Shown here: one piece after another, positions 63,660 through 64,000 of the stretch
Position numbering within the stretch: the stretch's first letter is position 1
How the letters are laid out: the number at the start of each line of letters is the position of its first letter
Assembly (NCBI RefSeq): GCF_014041995.1
Contig: NZ_CP059492.1
Coordinates: forward strand, 1,860,001-1,924,000
DNA from: Changpingibacter yushuensis
Lineage (GTDB): Bacteria > Actinomycetota > Actinomycetes > Actinomycetales > Actinomycetaceae
DNA length: 64,000 bases
Direction: 5' to 3'
Notes under the pieces: model-generated
Seen by the model: only the letters and a program-made list of their open reading frames with translations
Database searches by the model: none
Told to the model about the DNA's origin: nothing
Translations under genes and position numbers: made by a program

Positions 63660-64000
63660 TCATTCCTGCGAAGAGGCCGCCATCATGGCCTGCGAGTTGG
63701 CGATAATGTGGTCAACGAATCCGTACTCAAGCGCTTCCTGAGCAGTGAACCAGTGATCGCGGTCAGAATCCTCGATAACCTGCTCCACCGTCTTGCCCGT
63801 GTTCGCGGCCGTGATGGCCGAGAGCTCGTACTTCATCTTGAGGATAAGGTCCGCATTGATGCGAATCTCAGTTGCCGTACCACCGGCCCCACCTAGGGGT
63901 TGATGCAGAAGCACGCGAGTGTGCGGGGTAATGTAGCGCTTGCCTTGTGCGCCAGCCGTCAAGAGGAACTGGCCCATCGATGCCGCCATACCCATGCCCA
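63660..64000 (-). CDS. clpP1: ATP-dependent Clp protease proteolytic subunit ClpP1, C-terminal part (runs off window)
   Basis: The last ~113 residues of a ClpP. The active-site Ser is in [13 protein letters not shown], the His in [19 protein letters not shown], and the Asp in [20 protein letters not shown]. The N-terminal third lies beyond position 64000. The stop is 7 bases before clpP2, which supports co-transcription. Confidence 0.94.
   Translation of the reverse strand, partial: GMGMAASMGQFLLTAGAQGKRYITPHTRVLLHQPLGGAGGTATEIRINADLILKMKYELSAITAANTGKTVEQVIEDSDRDHWFTAQEALEYGFVDHIIANSQAMMAASSQE

Overview
The window is a stretch of core chromosome from a Gram-positive actinobacterium of moderately high G+C content. 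The gene order proS / GNAT-ispG-rip1-dxr, rpsB-tsf-pyrH-frr-cdsA-rlmN, rpsP-khpA-rimM-trmD-rplS-lepB-rnhB-DUF2469-yraN-yifB-dprA-xerC, smc-ftsY-amtB-glnK-glnD-ffh and clpP1-clpP2-clpX is typical of Actinobacteria. The ClpP pair, the DivIVA-repeat protein, the DUF2469 protein and the ultrashort T-box on ileS point the same way. The TrmD-acetyltransferase fusion and the G+C level suggest Actinomycetaceae (Trueperella, Arcanobacterium or Actinomyces relatives), but that is an inference. I see no tRNA, rRNA, CRISPR array, insertion sequence or prophage. Almost all genes lie on the minus strand.

Positions 1-11,310: isoprenoid precursor synthesis (ispG, dxr), the site-2 protease, a DivIVA-repeat protein, RlmN, CdsA, ribosome recycling factor and UMP kinase on the minus strand, then a plus-strand ACT-domain/UPF0210 pair. 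Positions 11,321-20,232: translation genes (tsf, rpsB), a secreted M23 protein, XerC, DprA, YifB, YraN, DUF2469, RNase HII and signal peptidase I. Positions 20,392-24,095: rplS, a TrmD-GNAT fusion, rimM, khpA and rpsP. Positions 24,096-32,719: a CDF transporter, an amidohydrolase, ffh, then the nitrogen operon amtB-glnK-glnD with a GlnR-like box upstream, and ftsY.

Positions 32,822-45,262: a small membrane protein, smc, the PTS-type dihydroxyacetone kinase genes dhaKLM, ndk, folC, and ileS behind a translational T-box leader. Positions 45,358-51,463: a beta-glucoside uptake operon (binding protein, two permeases, GH1 beta-glucosidase, LacI repressor) with a recognisable promoter followed by two near-palindromic LacI-type operators. 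No ATPase gene is present, so a shared MsiK-like ATPase elsewhere is likely. Positions 51,678-64,000: an SDR oxidoreductase, proC, a degenerate CofE-like protein, valS, an S9 peptidase, an acyl-CoA synthetase, chorismate mutase, clpX, clpP2 and a partial clpP1.

I found no wholly new multi-gene system. The least ordinary items are the TrmD-GNAT fusion with Glu at the presumed catalytic Asp, the short GlnD without ACT domains next to a GlnR-like box, the degenerate CofE homologue, a four-repeat DivIVA protein, and several in-frame tandem duplications near protein termini.
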